Assembly (NCBI GenBank): GCA_963693285.1
Contig: OY848918.1
Location: 20,223,484-20,287,483, forward strand
Length of the DNA: 64,000 bases
Direction: 5' to 3'
From: Xestospongia muta
Lineage: Eukaryota; Porifera; Demospongiae; Haplosclerida; Petrosiidae
A program made the translations under genes and the position numbers. The notes below the pieces were generated by a model that was not told where the DNA came from, searched no databases, and saw nothing but the letters and a program-made list of their open reading frames with translations. This document shows positions 45,075-59,500 of this stretch, one piece after another (position 1 is the first letter of the stretch; each line of letters starts with the position of its first letter).

Positions 45075-48000
45075 CAGTCATTAATAAGGACATGAGAGAT
45101 ACAATACAATCATAATAAATAAGATTAAAATATCATCCTTAGATGGATGGACAAAAGAAATATGAAAATGTTTTTAACCTAATATTCAAAGAAGTTATTG
45201 AAATTCAGTCTATGTTAATCCCATACAATAATGTCAGCTATAAACTAATTCCTTCCTATAATACAGAAGAACATCTGAGGAATAAAAAATGGTTGTTGCT
45301 GAGTACAATGAATATTATGTTGGGTATCCATAAACTTGACCAAATGAAAAGTTACTATGAATTTCCTGATAAGTCAGTCAAATGGTAGTGAAGCACATTG
45401 TTCTGGTTATTAGATATGCCTATTGTAGACGGTTATATTATACCTAAGCAAACATAAAGGAAATAAAAACAAAAATGAATAACCTTGAGCTTCGTTATGA
45501 AATTATCAAAGAGCTGACAAGACAACTCTAAATGTAATATTTTCCACCAGTGTCAAATCAAGTCACAGAAATTAGATGAGACAGACAATCATTTAGAGAC
45601 ATTGTATAACAGAATGATTGTATGTTGTGTACATTACTGAAGAAGATAAAAACAACTCATACTTTTTGTAGTTGGCACATGCTCAGATAAACTAGCTTTG
45701 TGTTCTACTGAATGTTTCAGTTAAATTATTCTCATAAAAAGTACAGGGTTTAGCAATAATGGTAATTGTAGTGACCTTTTCTAGTCTTTTAATGTCATTT
45801 AAGAAAAGCTAATGCCAACTCTTTTTATTGCAAATGGTATAATGGTGAACATTTATCTATTTGATATTATAAAAATAAATGTGGTAATTTCAGTTGGCAT
45901 TGCAAATCTGATTGTTATTAGTTGAAATGAATGTTGGAATGAATGTTTAGTTGATATATTAGAAAGTACAAATATTATTATTGTATATGGACAAGAAATA
46001 ATATTTTGATTGTAAAACAATCTTAAGTTTATTTTAATCACTTGGTGTGAAGGACCTGATTTTTATCATATAAAAGACTGAAGAATTGAGATGTCATACT
46101 TAATTTAGCATTAGAAAGCAGCCTTTTACTTGTGGAAAATTATTAGATTCTTGAGAAAACAATTTTCAGTCTGTTATAGATGAACATTTTCAACATGTTC
46201 TGCCTTGGTTTTGTCTATAAAGAAATAAACTAATTTAGATACGTTATTTTGTGATTAGTGTAGCTTATATTTAGAATAAAATTATGTTGGTAGGAAATAT
46301 CTATCACTAGCAACATTTCATAGGAAGACAAAGCCTAATAAGGACATTAAGTTATTACCTAAATGTTTTGACATTAACCACTTTAATAAGTTTTTCATTT
46401 CACCTTTTTTTGTTTTTGATCTAGTAATAACTTTAAGTTTTATTCTTTAGTATTAATTTTAAATAAGTAATGATTGTTGATTTATAGTATAACAATTGTT
46501 ACATCATCTATTATTTAAATATAGATATCTTAATCCGTGTTGTTATTAATTGTATTTAGTTTCTTTGAAATTTATGAGTTATGCCATTTTTGTATAATAT
46601 ATGTTTTTTTGTAATACACTTGTTTAGATAACAGATTCCTATATTAAGTTCTTATATTTCAATATAGTTTATTTTGAATTTACTTTTATTTTAATACTTT
46701 AAAAACCTTATATAAACAGAATATGGTTGTAAAGACTAAATCATCAATTTTTATCTGTCCTTTTAAAGTCATAACAGAGGGGGCACCATCTAGCACTACC
46801 AAATGACTACCAAGCTAAAGCTGTAGAATTTCTTTATATGAAGACAATTACACTCTATTATGGAATGTGGATTGATTAGTTACCAATTGAAAATGCCATG
46901 AAATTACATGTTCAATACAGTAATATGTTTATAGCATACTACACTGAACAAAATAGTAATAATTTTATTAAGTCACTTATTTTATTTCATTTGTGATAAA
47001 TGTGAAAAAGGATCTATTGACTCAGCAATATGAGAAAGTTTTAAGGAAATTGTTATTGTTGGTAATCAGAAGTTTTCATTTTCTCTGTCAGTCACTCAAT
47101 TTATGATATTTATATAAGTTTTTATTTTTATTAACAATGGTAGAAGAAAGGAGTTTTAGGTGTACAATGGATCTCAAAATCAAATTTATTTTATATGAAA
47201 AGTAATGATTTTTAATATTTTCTATCATATTGATTTATCATAATTTGTCTTAACTACACTAATAATTATTAGAGTTCGATCTAGGCTCTCTGTTGTACTA
47301 ATACTTGTATTTTAGTAGCCAAGCCATGGTGTAGTACATTACTTTATGCATGGACTATTAAAAAGTATATTAGAGCTCCATTAGCTGCATGTATATTACA
47401 TTCAATCCGTTTAAAAGAGTAACACCCACTCAAATACAAGCCATAAGAATACCAGTTGTTTTAATAATATAAGCCTAACTCAGCAAAATTTGTATGCAAA
47501 TACATTAGTTACTAAGCATTAGATAACTTTAATGATCAGAATAATTACAAAGTGATTTGGAAATAATTAATTAAGTGTTAGAAATATGTTTAAAGTATGC
47601 CACACATAAACTTAAATATAGTATTATAATAACAAAAATGAAATTTATAAATTAAAAATAAATGCAAATCAAAGCAAAGATTTTTTAATTGTGCTACAAA
47701 AAAGCGTTATTACAGAATCAGTAACCAAACACTACATTTGATGATTTAAATGGAAAAGCAAATATAAATAACAACAGATAAAAACAATTAATTAGGAAAA
47801 TAGGAAAAGATTTTGCATCAAATGGGGAGACTAAAAGGGTTGCTCAGTGAATTGATATCATTTGTGAGATATGATATCCACATAATGTTACCAACAACTG
47901 TATGACAACAATTCTAGCATGTGAAATAGACAGACAGAGAAAGATGGAGAGACAAAAACCGAGAGACTTGGATAGACAGATAGAGACATGACATAATATA

Positions 48001-49280
48001 TAACAATACTAGGGATTACCATATATGGCAGTGTCTACATTGATATGCTTGTAAAACACTCTCATAACTTAATAATCAATACCTCTATATAATTATATTT
48101 ACTACAGAATTGAATATTGACAAGTTATGCAACACAGTTTTTTATATTATTAAAAGCTATAACTATATTAATGATATGTGACAAGGGTTTTTTGAGATCT
48201 ATAGCTATGTCATTGCTAAAATGATAATGTAATATTAACTAATGACGTATGCTAGGTATGAATAGACACTACAATCATCACAGCAGCTGATATGTGAGTA
48301 AAGTTATGATAATAAACAAATCAACACATTGAACAGTATGGATAGTGTATCCTCCTTCATAGATTATAGTATATGATGTTTACATCTAATAAAGCTGTGT
48401 CTGTTTTTATACATACAATATAGCAATCAACTGAAGTAAATATAAGACTAACATAATACATTAATACACTGTTATATACAGTGTATATATGAGAGGGAGT
48501 GTACACTTGTCACAACTTTACTATGGCTCTTATCACAACCATACTCATAGTAGCTATGACAGGACATTTATCAACATTATAGTGAATTGTGACATTATCC
48601 ATTAAAACACAACAGCATATGCATGCTATATAATGTTTTAAATAATGAATTGTTGTACACTGGTGTTCCAAGAACTGTACAAAGTTTTTGTATATCATGT
48701 CATTTGAAAAATGATAACGACATTGGTATGATTCGAGGATATCAAATCTATTATTATTCTGAGTTCAAGATATTTTCTTTACTCTTAATTTAGTTTAAAA
48801 TAAAGAAAGGTACACAGGACAGGAAATAAGACATAATATAAATGGATGGTGGCCTATATCCAGTATATATAGTAGTATATCAAATGAAAATTGCATAAAT
48901 ATAAGAGTAATAATTATGATCAATGCATGGATTATTTATGAATGTGTTCAACAATCAGGTTGTCCTCTTTATTATATAAAGCTAAAATACTAAATAACAA
49001 TATAACAACAACATTAATGTATGAAATGATGACAAGAGAATACCAAATATGGTAAAATTTATATTAATAATCTCAATAAAAACATATATGGGTCAAACAC
49101 TGCTACTTGTAGAGTGATGCCTTTATACCTAATGAAAACAAGAAATGACTAATTGTGTATGTAATGATTAGAAGTATAAACCTGTCTCTACTCATGATGA
49201 AGAGATTATTATAGAAATAATTTTTGAATTGAAAGGTTCTGATCAATTTTAAAATATAGTGTATTATTATATATCATAAT
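45075..49280. other. Long AT-rich intergenic region, no gene seen
   Basis: An 81-codon frame at 45,143-45,388 and others near 45,853 and 48,510 show no family, splice or duplication support. A purine-rich imperfect gacaga/gagaga tract is at about 47,930-47,990. I see nothing else that can be supported. Confidence 0.45.
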
Positions 49281-49371
49281 AAGTAGTCACAGATCAATTC
49301 TACATCACAGGTTCATGGACATCACTTCCTTTTAATTTCTCATACTGACTGTCTTATTCAAACATCTAATT

Positions 49372-50240
49372 ATCACTTATCAAATGATAAAATTAAATTA
49401 ATTCGAAATTATCCATACATTTAAATATAACTACAGAATAATAGATATATTATACAAATTTGTTACAGGTATTAAACACCATTACTATCAACTTAATTAT
49501 GTAAATCATACATGTAGTATTGATGTCTTTTTAGAGGTTTGAGTATCTAAGATAACGTATAAAAGAATTAGTGTCACTTTGAAACACTTGTCCATTTTAA
49601 TCAATGATACTGACAGTATACTGTGGAAGTTTAAGCATAATATGCTTAAACTTATACAGTATACCATATTATAATAAATTAATGATATGGCCTTCATTTA
49701 TAGAGTAATAAAAGTTATTGACATAAATATAGCTAGAAGTAATGATAAATATGTGATTGTTGTGTAAAGATCATAGTGTCAAAATAAGAATGAGAAAAAT
49801 TTCTCTTGCAATTTTTTCTTATCAAATGATAAACTTAAATTAATTCTAAATTATCCATCCATTTAAATGTAACCACAAAATAATAAATATATTATAGAAG
49901 TTTGTTATAGCTACTAAACACTATTAACTAAATGTTGTAAACCATTACACGTAGTATTGATGTCTTTTTAGAGGTTTGAGTATCTAAGATAACATTTGAA
50001 AGAATTAGTGTCACATTGAAGCACTTACTCTTTTTAATCAATGATACTGCAGTATACTGTAGAAGTTTAAGCATAATATGCTTAAACTTATACAGTATAC
50101 CATATTATAAAAAATTAATGAGATGGCCTTCATTTATAGAGATACAAAAGTTATTGAAATAAATATAGCTAGAAGTAATGAAAATATGTGATTGTTGTGT
50201 AAAGATCATAGTGTCAAAATTGTTTTAAAAGAATGAGAAA
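49372..50240. repeat. Local tandem duplication (about 440-bp units) with palindromes
   Basis: The unit tatcaaatgataaa ... gtagtattgatgtcttttta ... gaggtttgagtatctaagat occurs at about 49,377 and again at about 49,825. Both units contain a palindrome around gtttaagcataatatgctta-aac (about 49,619-49,660 and 50,056-50,097). The corresponding place in the other two blocks has only ctgtaggtgtataa or ctgtagaagtataa. Confidence 0.75.
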
Positions 50241-50419
50241 ATTTTCTCTTGCAATTTTCTCTACAAAAGAATCCAATGAAAGAATGTAATTTTTCACACA
50301 AATAATGACTATAGGCATTACTTTTGTTGTTATCGAGTGATAGACTTTACTAAGCAGATGTTGATTATATATGATCATATAGTGTACAGTACATACATAG
50401 TGTGAGTGTATATTTATTA

Positions 50420-50600
50420 CATAATTATAGTAGTAGTTAGTAGACAGACAGTATACTCTATCTTACTATAATTAGGTTACAGTTGATTTAGCTAGTAGAG
50501 TTTCATCATTGTAATGTAGTAATTATGTCACATACTTCCTGTATATCTATAGACACCTTGATATTAGGAATAGTGGTCAATTGAAGGAAATACACTTATC
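50420..50600 (+). promoter_or_regulatory. Orphan copy of the promoter-like block
   Basis: Contains ggttacagttgatttagcta and agtagagtttcatcattgta, ending ggtcaattgaaggaaataca. It lies about 3 kb upstream of the true gene B start and no exon follows it. Confidence 0.4.
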
Positions 50601-52974
50601 CACACAACTACACTAAATAGTGTGGTCTTGTTAACTTTTAAGGCAAACAATTGGTGTTAACAACATTAACTAAAACATCATTAACTGGAAAGAATGCATG
50701 TAATTCTGATGAATGACCACTTTGCAAGTCAGAAAGACTGTGTTATTTTACTCAATGTTGTATTGTCTACTCATACATCACTATATAGCCTGTAGCATAG
50801 GTTTATTTTGAATGCATTCATTCTTTAATTATTTTAATTATTAATTTTTAAATTAAGAACTCATACAAGACGTTTGATTAGCAAATTGTAGCATAGCTTG
50901 ATTATGACAGCAACTTTCATTCATATTAATAATTAAACTTTAATTCACTCAAGCTGCCCAGTACAGTGTTTACACACTTCTATGACAGATTTTAGAGGAT
51001 GAGTGTGAATGTTCCGGCCCATACAATTAATGAAAATATGAGATTGTACCCATCAAGTGTTTGCTTAGTGTTTCTTAATTTCATTGACACTCAGTGACTA
51101 GGACACTGGTATTTCCACTGACTTTACAATATATATTTCTATAAACTATAAAAAAAAACTTAAGAAAAGCTATTGATAGTACTCTTAATTAGGACTGTTT
51201 TATGAGGAAAACAGTACCATTGTGTATAGTTCAACTTTAATTGTCCACTAGTAATACATATTATTATATGTAGTCAGGTACTATTATACAATATAATAGA
51301 ATACTCTAGTGTTAACAACTGTACTGTCTTGAGGAAGTGTTTTGTATTTTTAATTATAAATGCTGATTGCATTCCTTAGTAATAATCAAAAACTTACTCA
51401 TTCCATATAAATATGAGGAAACATGTACTAATGTATATATTGTTAAATAATATCTCAGACAATCACTTAATCTGTCAAATGAAAAAATTATATTTCTTTC
51501 AAATGATCTATCTGTCATTAAAATATAACTATGGAATAATGGATATATTATATAATTGTGTTACAGCTATAAAAAGAAAACATTACTATCAGTTCAATAT
51601 ACATGATTATGTGTAGTACTGATCTCTTGTTAGAACTTTGATTATCTAAGAATGTACTAAAGAATTAGTGTCACATTGATACATGTGTCCTTTATAATAA
51701 ATGATATTGATAGTATATTGTAGGTGTATGTGATAATATGTTAATGAGATGAATTTTCATTTTTGGAGATCTAGTTAATAGACTTATTGACATATAACTA
51801 GAAGTACTAATAGTAAGATAATGAGATGAATTTTCATTTATGGAGATGTAGTTAAATAGACTTATTGACATAGTCCTCCTAATTATGAGTGTTATGAAGA
51901 AACCAGTACTGTTGTGTATAGTTCTAATTTAATTTTCCAATATATACACTACCTGTATATTATAGTATATTAGTATATATAGTCATATACTGTTAGTATG
52001 ATAGAATACTCTATTGTTAGCTGTATAGTGTTGAGGGAGTGTTTAGTGTTTGTAATTATAAACACTAATTGCATTCCTTAGTAATAATCCAAAACTTGAA
52101 TGTGTCACAGAATGTCTAATTCCAAATGTCAAGATAATGATCAGCAACTTCCTCATTTTCAGATGCATTAACAGCAATGCTCACAAGATACATTAATATC
52201 TTCACTAGGTATCTGGGTAATGTCTTTTCAAGCACTCTTTCTTAGTTTATCTTTCACTCTTTTAATTTGTGTCAAATGACAAAAATCAATTCCTCTTAAA
52301 TGACCCATCTGTAGAATGATAAATATATTATATAAATGTATTACAGCTATTAAAACACCATTACTATCAGTTTAATATACATGATTATGTATAGTATTAA
52401 TGTCTTGTTACAAGTTTGATTTCTCTAAGAGTATACATGGAGAATTAGTGTCACATTGATACATGTGTCCTGTATAATGAATGATACTGATAGTATACTG
52501 TAGAAGTATATGATAATAGAACAATGAGATGATTATTATTATGGAGATCTAGTTAATAAACTTATTAACATATAACTAGAAATAGTAACAAATACATGAT
52601 TGTTCCTTAAATATGATACTGTCAGAATAATTCTAATTGAATGAGAACAATTTATGTTACAATCTCCTCTTCCAAAGAATCTAATGAAAGAATACAATGT
52701 TGTGACATAATAATGACTAATGACATTACTTTTATAGTTATTAAGTAACAGACAGACCACACAAAGTGCACGTGGATAGAAAAACCAATGTTCTGTTACA
52801 TTGAAACAGGATATATTATATCAACAATATTAGTCATACATAATTGTGTAGTTGTTTATGATATTTAGTTCTGAATACTGAGGTAGCTACTGTGAACATT
52901 AATACATTGCTCTTTAATGTGAAATTAATACTAATCTCTTGAGTTGCTATCCCCAGAACATTTTTACTTTAGGC

Positions 52975-53095
52975 AGTGTCTATTTGTCCGGCAGGAAATG
53001 TATACTTTTTTGTGTATTAAACTGATCCCCACCCCCTAAACCTAACCTACCTTTATACAACAAAGTATACATTTCCTGCCGGACAAATAGACACT
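52975..53095. repeat. MITE-like element with 34-bp inverted repeats, gene B copy
   Basis: Same element as 25,591-25,711, with arms 52,975-53,008 and 53,062-53,095 and the C-rich centre. Confidence 0.88.
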
Positions 53096-53389
53096 ATGTT
53101 CACTTTACGCAAAGTGGGCAACAATACAAGACTAACTAATAACTAGACACTAAATTCTCATCTTTGGAACATAACTATGATCGTATAAGTTTCACAACAT
53201 TTTTGACCAACACAAAATAGTTTATCTAAACACCTGTCATTGTTCTTTCTATTTCCAAAACTCTACAAGTCGTAATTGTGTGTGTGTGATACTTCCGCCC
53301 ACTTATATTAGCCTAGTAATTAAAAATGGTGGGCGTGTCAGAGTTGCCATAACAACCGCCAAACAACGCAGTCACACAAGAACAGGTTA

Positions 53390-53560
53390 GTAGATTACAC
53401 ACTATACTATAATTTGGTTACAGTTGATTTAGTTAGTAGAGTTTCGTCATTCCGATGTAGTATATAGTTATTACTATCTATATCACCTACTTGCTCTATT
53501 GTCTATAGACACCTGTCTGACATACGAACAGTTACCATCTAAGGACCAACACATTTCAAA
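53390..53560 (+). promoter_or_regulatory. Putative promoter / 5'UTR of gene B
   Basis: Near-identical to 26,020-26,190, ending aaggaccaacacatttcaaa directly before the ATG at 53,561. Confidence 0.4.
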
Positions 53561-56500
53561 ATGTCTTGGTATAGTCACCTAAGTCTAGTAAGTCTATAAT
53601 CTTTCTATTACTATGTCATTATCCCTATATATCACTGTGATACTAACTAAACTCACATATCAGTGTTATTGTATAGACAGAATATCTTTCTAAAAGATGG
53701 TCTTATAGTTATAAGGGCTGATCTGTATACTCACTATACTACACTACATGATACATGTTGTCTTTATAATAGAATGATCAACTGTACTGGGCAACTTATG
53801 ATGGAAACATTGAAGAAGTCAAATCTACTATTGAACAAGGTGCTGATGTAAACTATCATCATTCAGACTTGGTAAGTTACTAGCTCTCAATATTTAAGTA
53901 TATATCTCAACAGTAAAGCCTATTTTTCATATACAGTGTGTTTTTATAAATAAGTCTAAGATCCAATAATTATCATAGCACTACACACTGCATCATCATT
54001 ATAGTATGATGTTGGTTGAGCTATAATACATGAGATGGTCTAGTCTCATCCCCAGACCTACTCGCAAGCTAAAATAGGTCTGATCACACGAGTTGATTTT
54101 TGTGACCCCTACTTTAGCTTGTAAGTAGGTCTGGGGACGAGACTAGGGATGGTCTAAATTTAATATCACAAATCCCTGTGTGATTTTAATCAATAGTGTA
54201 AGAGTTTCTTTCATTTTTGTGTCATCTCCTAATAATAAAAAGTGTTAATATTACTGACATGATGTGTACATTTGTTGATCTAATAACAATGTTACTGAAT
54301 TATTCTAACAGAGCCAGTCTATATCTATCATATAACACAAACTTATGAAGGACAATATTCTTATGAATTTACTTTTAATATAGCATTTGCAAAATAGATT
54401 TTCTGGAATTATTACAAGATTTTATGCCATGCTCATATTTGCTCACTCACTGTCCTCATAAGTTTACAATCTACCAGAATGCTAATAAAACTCTGATAAG
54501 TATAGTTTTTTAAAGTATCAAACAGAAAACTTGATTCTGATTGTATCAACAAGTTGTATACATACATACCTAACTATGGTCTATTTTTATAGAGAGTCCT
54601 TAGGTTTATTGTATTCCAGCATTTAAATTTGAGAAACAATTAGTACACACAATTAATTATAACATTAGAGAGATTGTGGTAACATATAGGAAATGGTAAG
54701 TTTAATAAAATGTTCTTCATTTGCCAAAATGTTTTCCTCCAGCATTTTAATTAAAGACATGACAATAGGCAGAACAATTCATTGTTATTTAAATTTGCCA
54801 AAGTTTATTTTATATCTATATGATCTCCTTCCACAATTACTTATTACAGGTGTTACATTTAGCTGTGTATTGCCACATAAATAAATCTATTTGCTGGTTT
54901 ACACTTTATATAATAACAATATTCATAAGCTACTAATAATTTGATAAATTATGACAATGAATAAGATTAAGTTTGTAATTTTAATAACAAGAGTGACCTT
55001 TTATATTCAGAGGTTAAACCAGTATGTTGTATATTTTATGATTACAAGCAAAACATATAATGCTAACATAGCCACAGACTACTAAACTAAATGTTGGTAT
55101 AGTAAATAATGTTAGAAGTCTCTTAGCTAGAGAGATATTGTAGTTAATAAAAGACATTTTGGACTTTATTTTGTATGGACAAGTAATAGGGAGACATAAG
55201 AACAGCTAAAAATTTCATAAAGTATTAGACTAGTATGGTGATCTTGTCCCTTTGCTTAGAGAGTATGAGTCTTGAGACAAAACCACATAAGACTTGTATA
55301 GAAGGAATGTGTTTATGGATAGAGCATTCTTAGAACTAAACATCTGTTAAGAGAGTTAAAAAAATAAAAATGCTGTTGTGATATGCACTGATCAGTGATA
55401 ATGATCTTTCAAATAGAAGCACAGATGACATTTCTGTGGTCTGCAACATTTTTGCTGACCACAATAGACTGTACGAGTCTAACATGTGCTAGTCCCCAGA
55501 CCCTTTGTCTCTAAGTGAAGGGACAGACTGTTATTAGATAGCTAAATGACTATGAATGTTTTCATATTCTAACTAGAGATCTTATCAGCAGACACAACTT
55601 AGAGTCCTTAATATAATATGATAATAGTTTCATTCACTTTCAAATTTAGTGACAGGATCTGGAGCACAAATTCATTGGTATTTCACTCATCAAAATAAAT
55701 TGCTATACACATGTCACATCTATTATAATGTTAATTTAAGTTGTACTAATGTGATTGTAGATTCACTGACTTCTTTGTAATATCATCTATTAAAAATAAC
55801 TAATATTTTATTAATATACTAATACTACTGTTACTATTGTTTAGCAACATGTTGAGTCATTGTACCCAACTTGTCTGTGAAGACTTCTTTATTTTTCTCT
55901 ATTTATTGCCCAATCATTAAGTTGTCTGTCCATAGTAACTCTACCAGTTGACACAAATTATTTTTGGACCATTTTGAAACCTTGCCTGACACCCCTGGTT
56001 ATATTAAACCCTATCCTATTATGTTTCTCATGGGTTTCCTCTCTCAGATGTACATGAGGACCTAGTATCACTACATATGCTTGAAAAGATGGCTATGTGA
56101 TAACGTGCATGCAACCACATGTACACATGAATGGGTGTGGCACATTTCATCTAATTAACTTTCGTGTGTAAATAATTTGTGGTTTGTTTCTCAACCATGA
56201 AAACCATGATAATTTCCCCCTCCCCTCCCCGAAAAAACCCCGCTATATGGTACAGCATGTGTAGTTTTGTCAAATAACATAATAAATGTCATATTAAGTA
56301 CATGTAAGTCAATCAGTGTCAGTACAGTGGAATATTGTACTCCCTGAATAATGGAAACCTCATTTACAATGACAAATTGTGTGGTCGGAATGAATTCCCA
56401 TTTAATACACATTACTTGGTGACTCAGAAAATATGGAAACATTTGTATTGTATAATAAATGCTTTTTACGAGCGATTGTAACAAAGAGTCATCACTTCTA

Positions 56501-59500
56501 ATGTCCAGTTAATGAATACATTGATAATGGATTAGTGAAATGACAAACCTATAGCTTAATAGAGCTTTGTAAACCTGTAATGACAGCCCTCACATACAGG
56601 CTTAGTAAAATATATTGATATTATATTGTAAATAATTATGTTAACAGCTTCTTGTCATGATTCTAATACTATATATAAACAGAAGCTTAGAATGTTATAT
56701 AACAGTTACTGTAGTAACACAAACTATCTCTACAATTATACAAGGAAATAATATAACAAAGTTTTTATATGTTAAGTTATAGTTTCTAATACATGGCAGT
56801 GTTTTTACACTCAGTCTATAAGTATGATGTACCAGTGATTTGTAATGTATGTTGTACTGTCTTCATTGTTGTCATCAGATAAAGATAACTATGATAGTCA
56901 CTAAGTCATATGTCCAGCCAGTGTCATTGTTTGATGGCTGGTACATGTTGTAAATAGAGTCTCTTTACTTCCCTAATCTAGAGTATATTTATATGATATA
57001 ATTTCCTTAATAATTATTGATACTATATCTCAACAAATACATACTGTGAATAATAAATGAACATACTTAAAACTGATTGACAAAAGAAATTTTGCCAATA
57101 ACAACCAAGTGACAAAGTAGGGCATTATATAGAATGTGATCTCTATAATAAGATATATACCTTATATTACGTAACTATCTTGAGTGTATCTCTTATTTGT
57201 TCATATTTTCTACACTTATCACATTAGTCCCAGCTTATATCCTGATTACCTCAAGAATACATTTGTGGCTTGTAGAGTACATCCTTTTGCTTGATAAGCA
57301 CTATTTTACTGACATATAGTATACACTTACATGATCTATTTTACATATGAGAGGTATCTAAAGCTATAAAAGTTGTAAAATTTTGATTTATGTAGAGTTC
57401 TAATTACAAAACATGATCTCGGTGTCTACATGACAATTAATGAACAATTACATGTTTTTGGAGTGAAATGTAAAAAATGTAGAAATGTAATAACCATTAG
57501 TTAATTACATTCAATTTTAATTAACCATTATCATAATCTCATCACAATTGTTTTTAGAGTATTAACCTCTCTATACATATTGGTAATAACATAATGAATT
57601 ATTTTATCTATCCTTTGTGTTGTATCATTAGATATAGTTTTATATTATAAAGTGAATTGATCATAAATACCAACATATCCTTTATGTAGTACAAGAGAAC
57701 TCCTCTTCACTGGGCTGCTTACTATGGCCATTCTGAGATAGCTCATATACTAATTAAAGCTGGTGCATCACTGGATCCCATTAACAATGTGAGTATTTCC
57801 ATTAATTAAATATGTTGTCATTACTATAACCCTAGCATTAAACTATAATTATAGTCAGTGTCATCACTATGTTTATTACATGATATAAGTTAAATGGTTT
57901 GACATTCTAAGTGATAGTGAATATACTAAGATACTGTTTAGTAATTGTAGAATATGCTCTGATATTTACATTGACAGAAAAATTTTACTCGTATAATAGA
58001 TTCTTCTGTTTGTTAGTGACTTATAACAACATGACATATGAGTGAATGTTTACAAACTATTGCTTGTATTATTCCTAACATTTATATAACTGTTATGGTA
58101 TCTCTGTTGTAATAATAACTGATTTCTCCTGCCAGTGGTCAACATAATTAACTGTAGACATCACTTACAAAGTAGTTCATTCAGTATTGTCACAACCAGA
58201 TATTTAGTGTGCTAATTTAATTTATTTTATGGTACACTCCTTTGTAGCATTATACTTTATACATTACTGTAAATAGTTTACATTGAATGTTTTAACTACA
58301 ATAAATGATGCACTTCCTTGAAGTCTAATATTGTACAGTATATGTGTGAAAACTGTATACATTGTAATTTTTAAGATGTTTTTGAATCCCCTTTCTACTA
58401 CTCAAGCTCTATCATAAGATATGTTTATTATAGATAATTTTAATAACAAATAACAGATATTATCAATGTTGAATTCATATACAGTGGTTATTACAATCAT
58501 AACACATAGTATACATCATTATATGTTAGACAATTGTAATGATATGACTGGAACAACATTAATGTTAGCATTATATCAATTTAGTATATTCCCTACATTA
58601 TGTTTTATTACATAATTATAGTAATGATTATCTTATAATGCTATAATACAAAAGTCTTTCATGTTCCACTTACTATAATTTCTTTTATCACATAGTATGG
58701 AGATAGCCCCTTACATGATGCCTGCAGTGAAGGGAAAGTAGAATGTGTTGAAATATTACTGTTATGTGGAGCAGATGCCACCATAAAGAATAATAATGGC
58801 CAAACACCTGCTGACATGGTAGAACCTGATGATATCAATAAAGAGAAAATTCTACAACTAATTGACAAGTCACTACATGGTCAGTGTATAGTTCTATACT
58901 AATGTAGTTCATTGTTACTTTCTGTACATTAGAATGTACTTACAATAAATGTCAATACAATGATAATAATGTAACCTAGTAACATGATTTTATACTGCTA
59001 GTAATAACAGTGTCACTTTATACATGACTATACAATCTGTACAAACTGATAATCAAGGATTACAAGCAACCACTCAGTACTATGATCAAACACTTGTCTT
59101 GACTTCACTAGTAACATATGTATGTATAAATTACATTGAAAGTAGTTGTATAAAATGTACTGTATTAATAACAGATCAAACAAATTATTAACTACTGATA
59201 TTGTTTGGAAACTTATTGAAAGTTATTAAGACATCATTGTTTTGACTTCTAAAGATATGTCAGTTATAATAAAAAGATTAATATCATAACATGTCTTTGA
59301 AGATAATTAACATTCCATTCATCAAATTATAAACTACAGAGACTCATACAGTATAATGTTATGACATCATACATTCATACCAGTTGACAAAGCAATCCTT
59401 AATCATGAGTGTGCCAGTATTACCGTACCTATACGAAGGCTAACATATAGTGTTATACAGTATCACAGTAATAGTTATATAAAGATTTTCCTTATTTACT

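Larger units (their letters stand above)
49288..51611. repeat. Segmental duplication block, copy 2 (5' flank of gene B)
   Basis: Aligns with 3,310-5,200 and 22,300-24,232, then continues in parallel with the gene A locus to about 61,590. The reverse transcriptase and piggyBac parts of the other copies are absent here. Confidence 0.82.
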
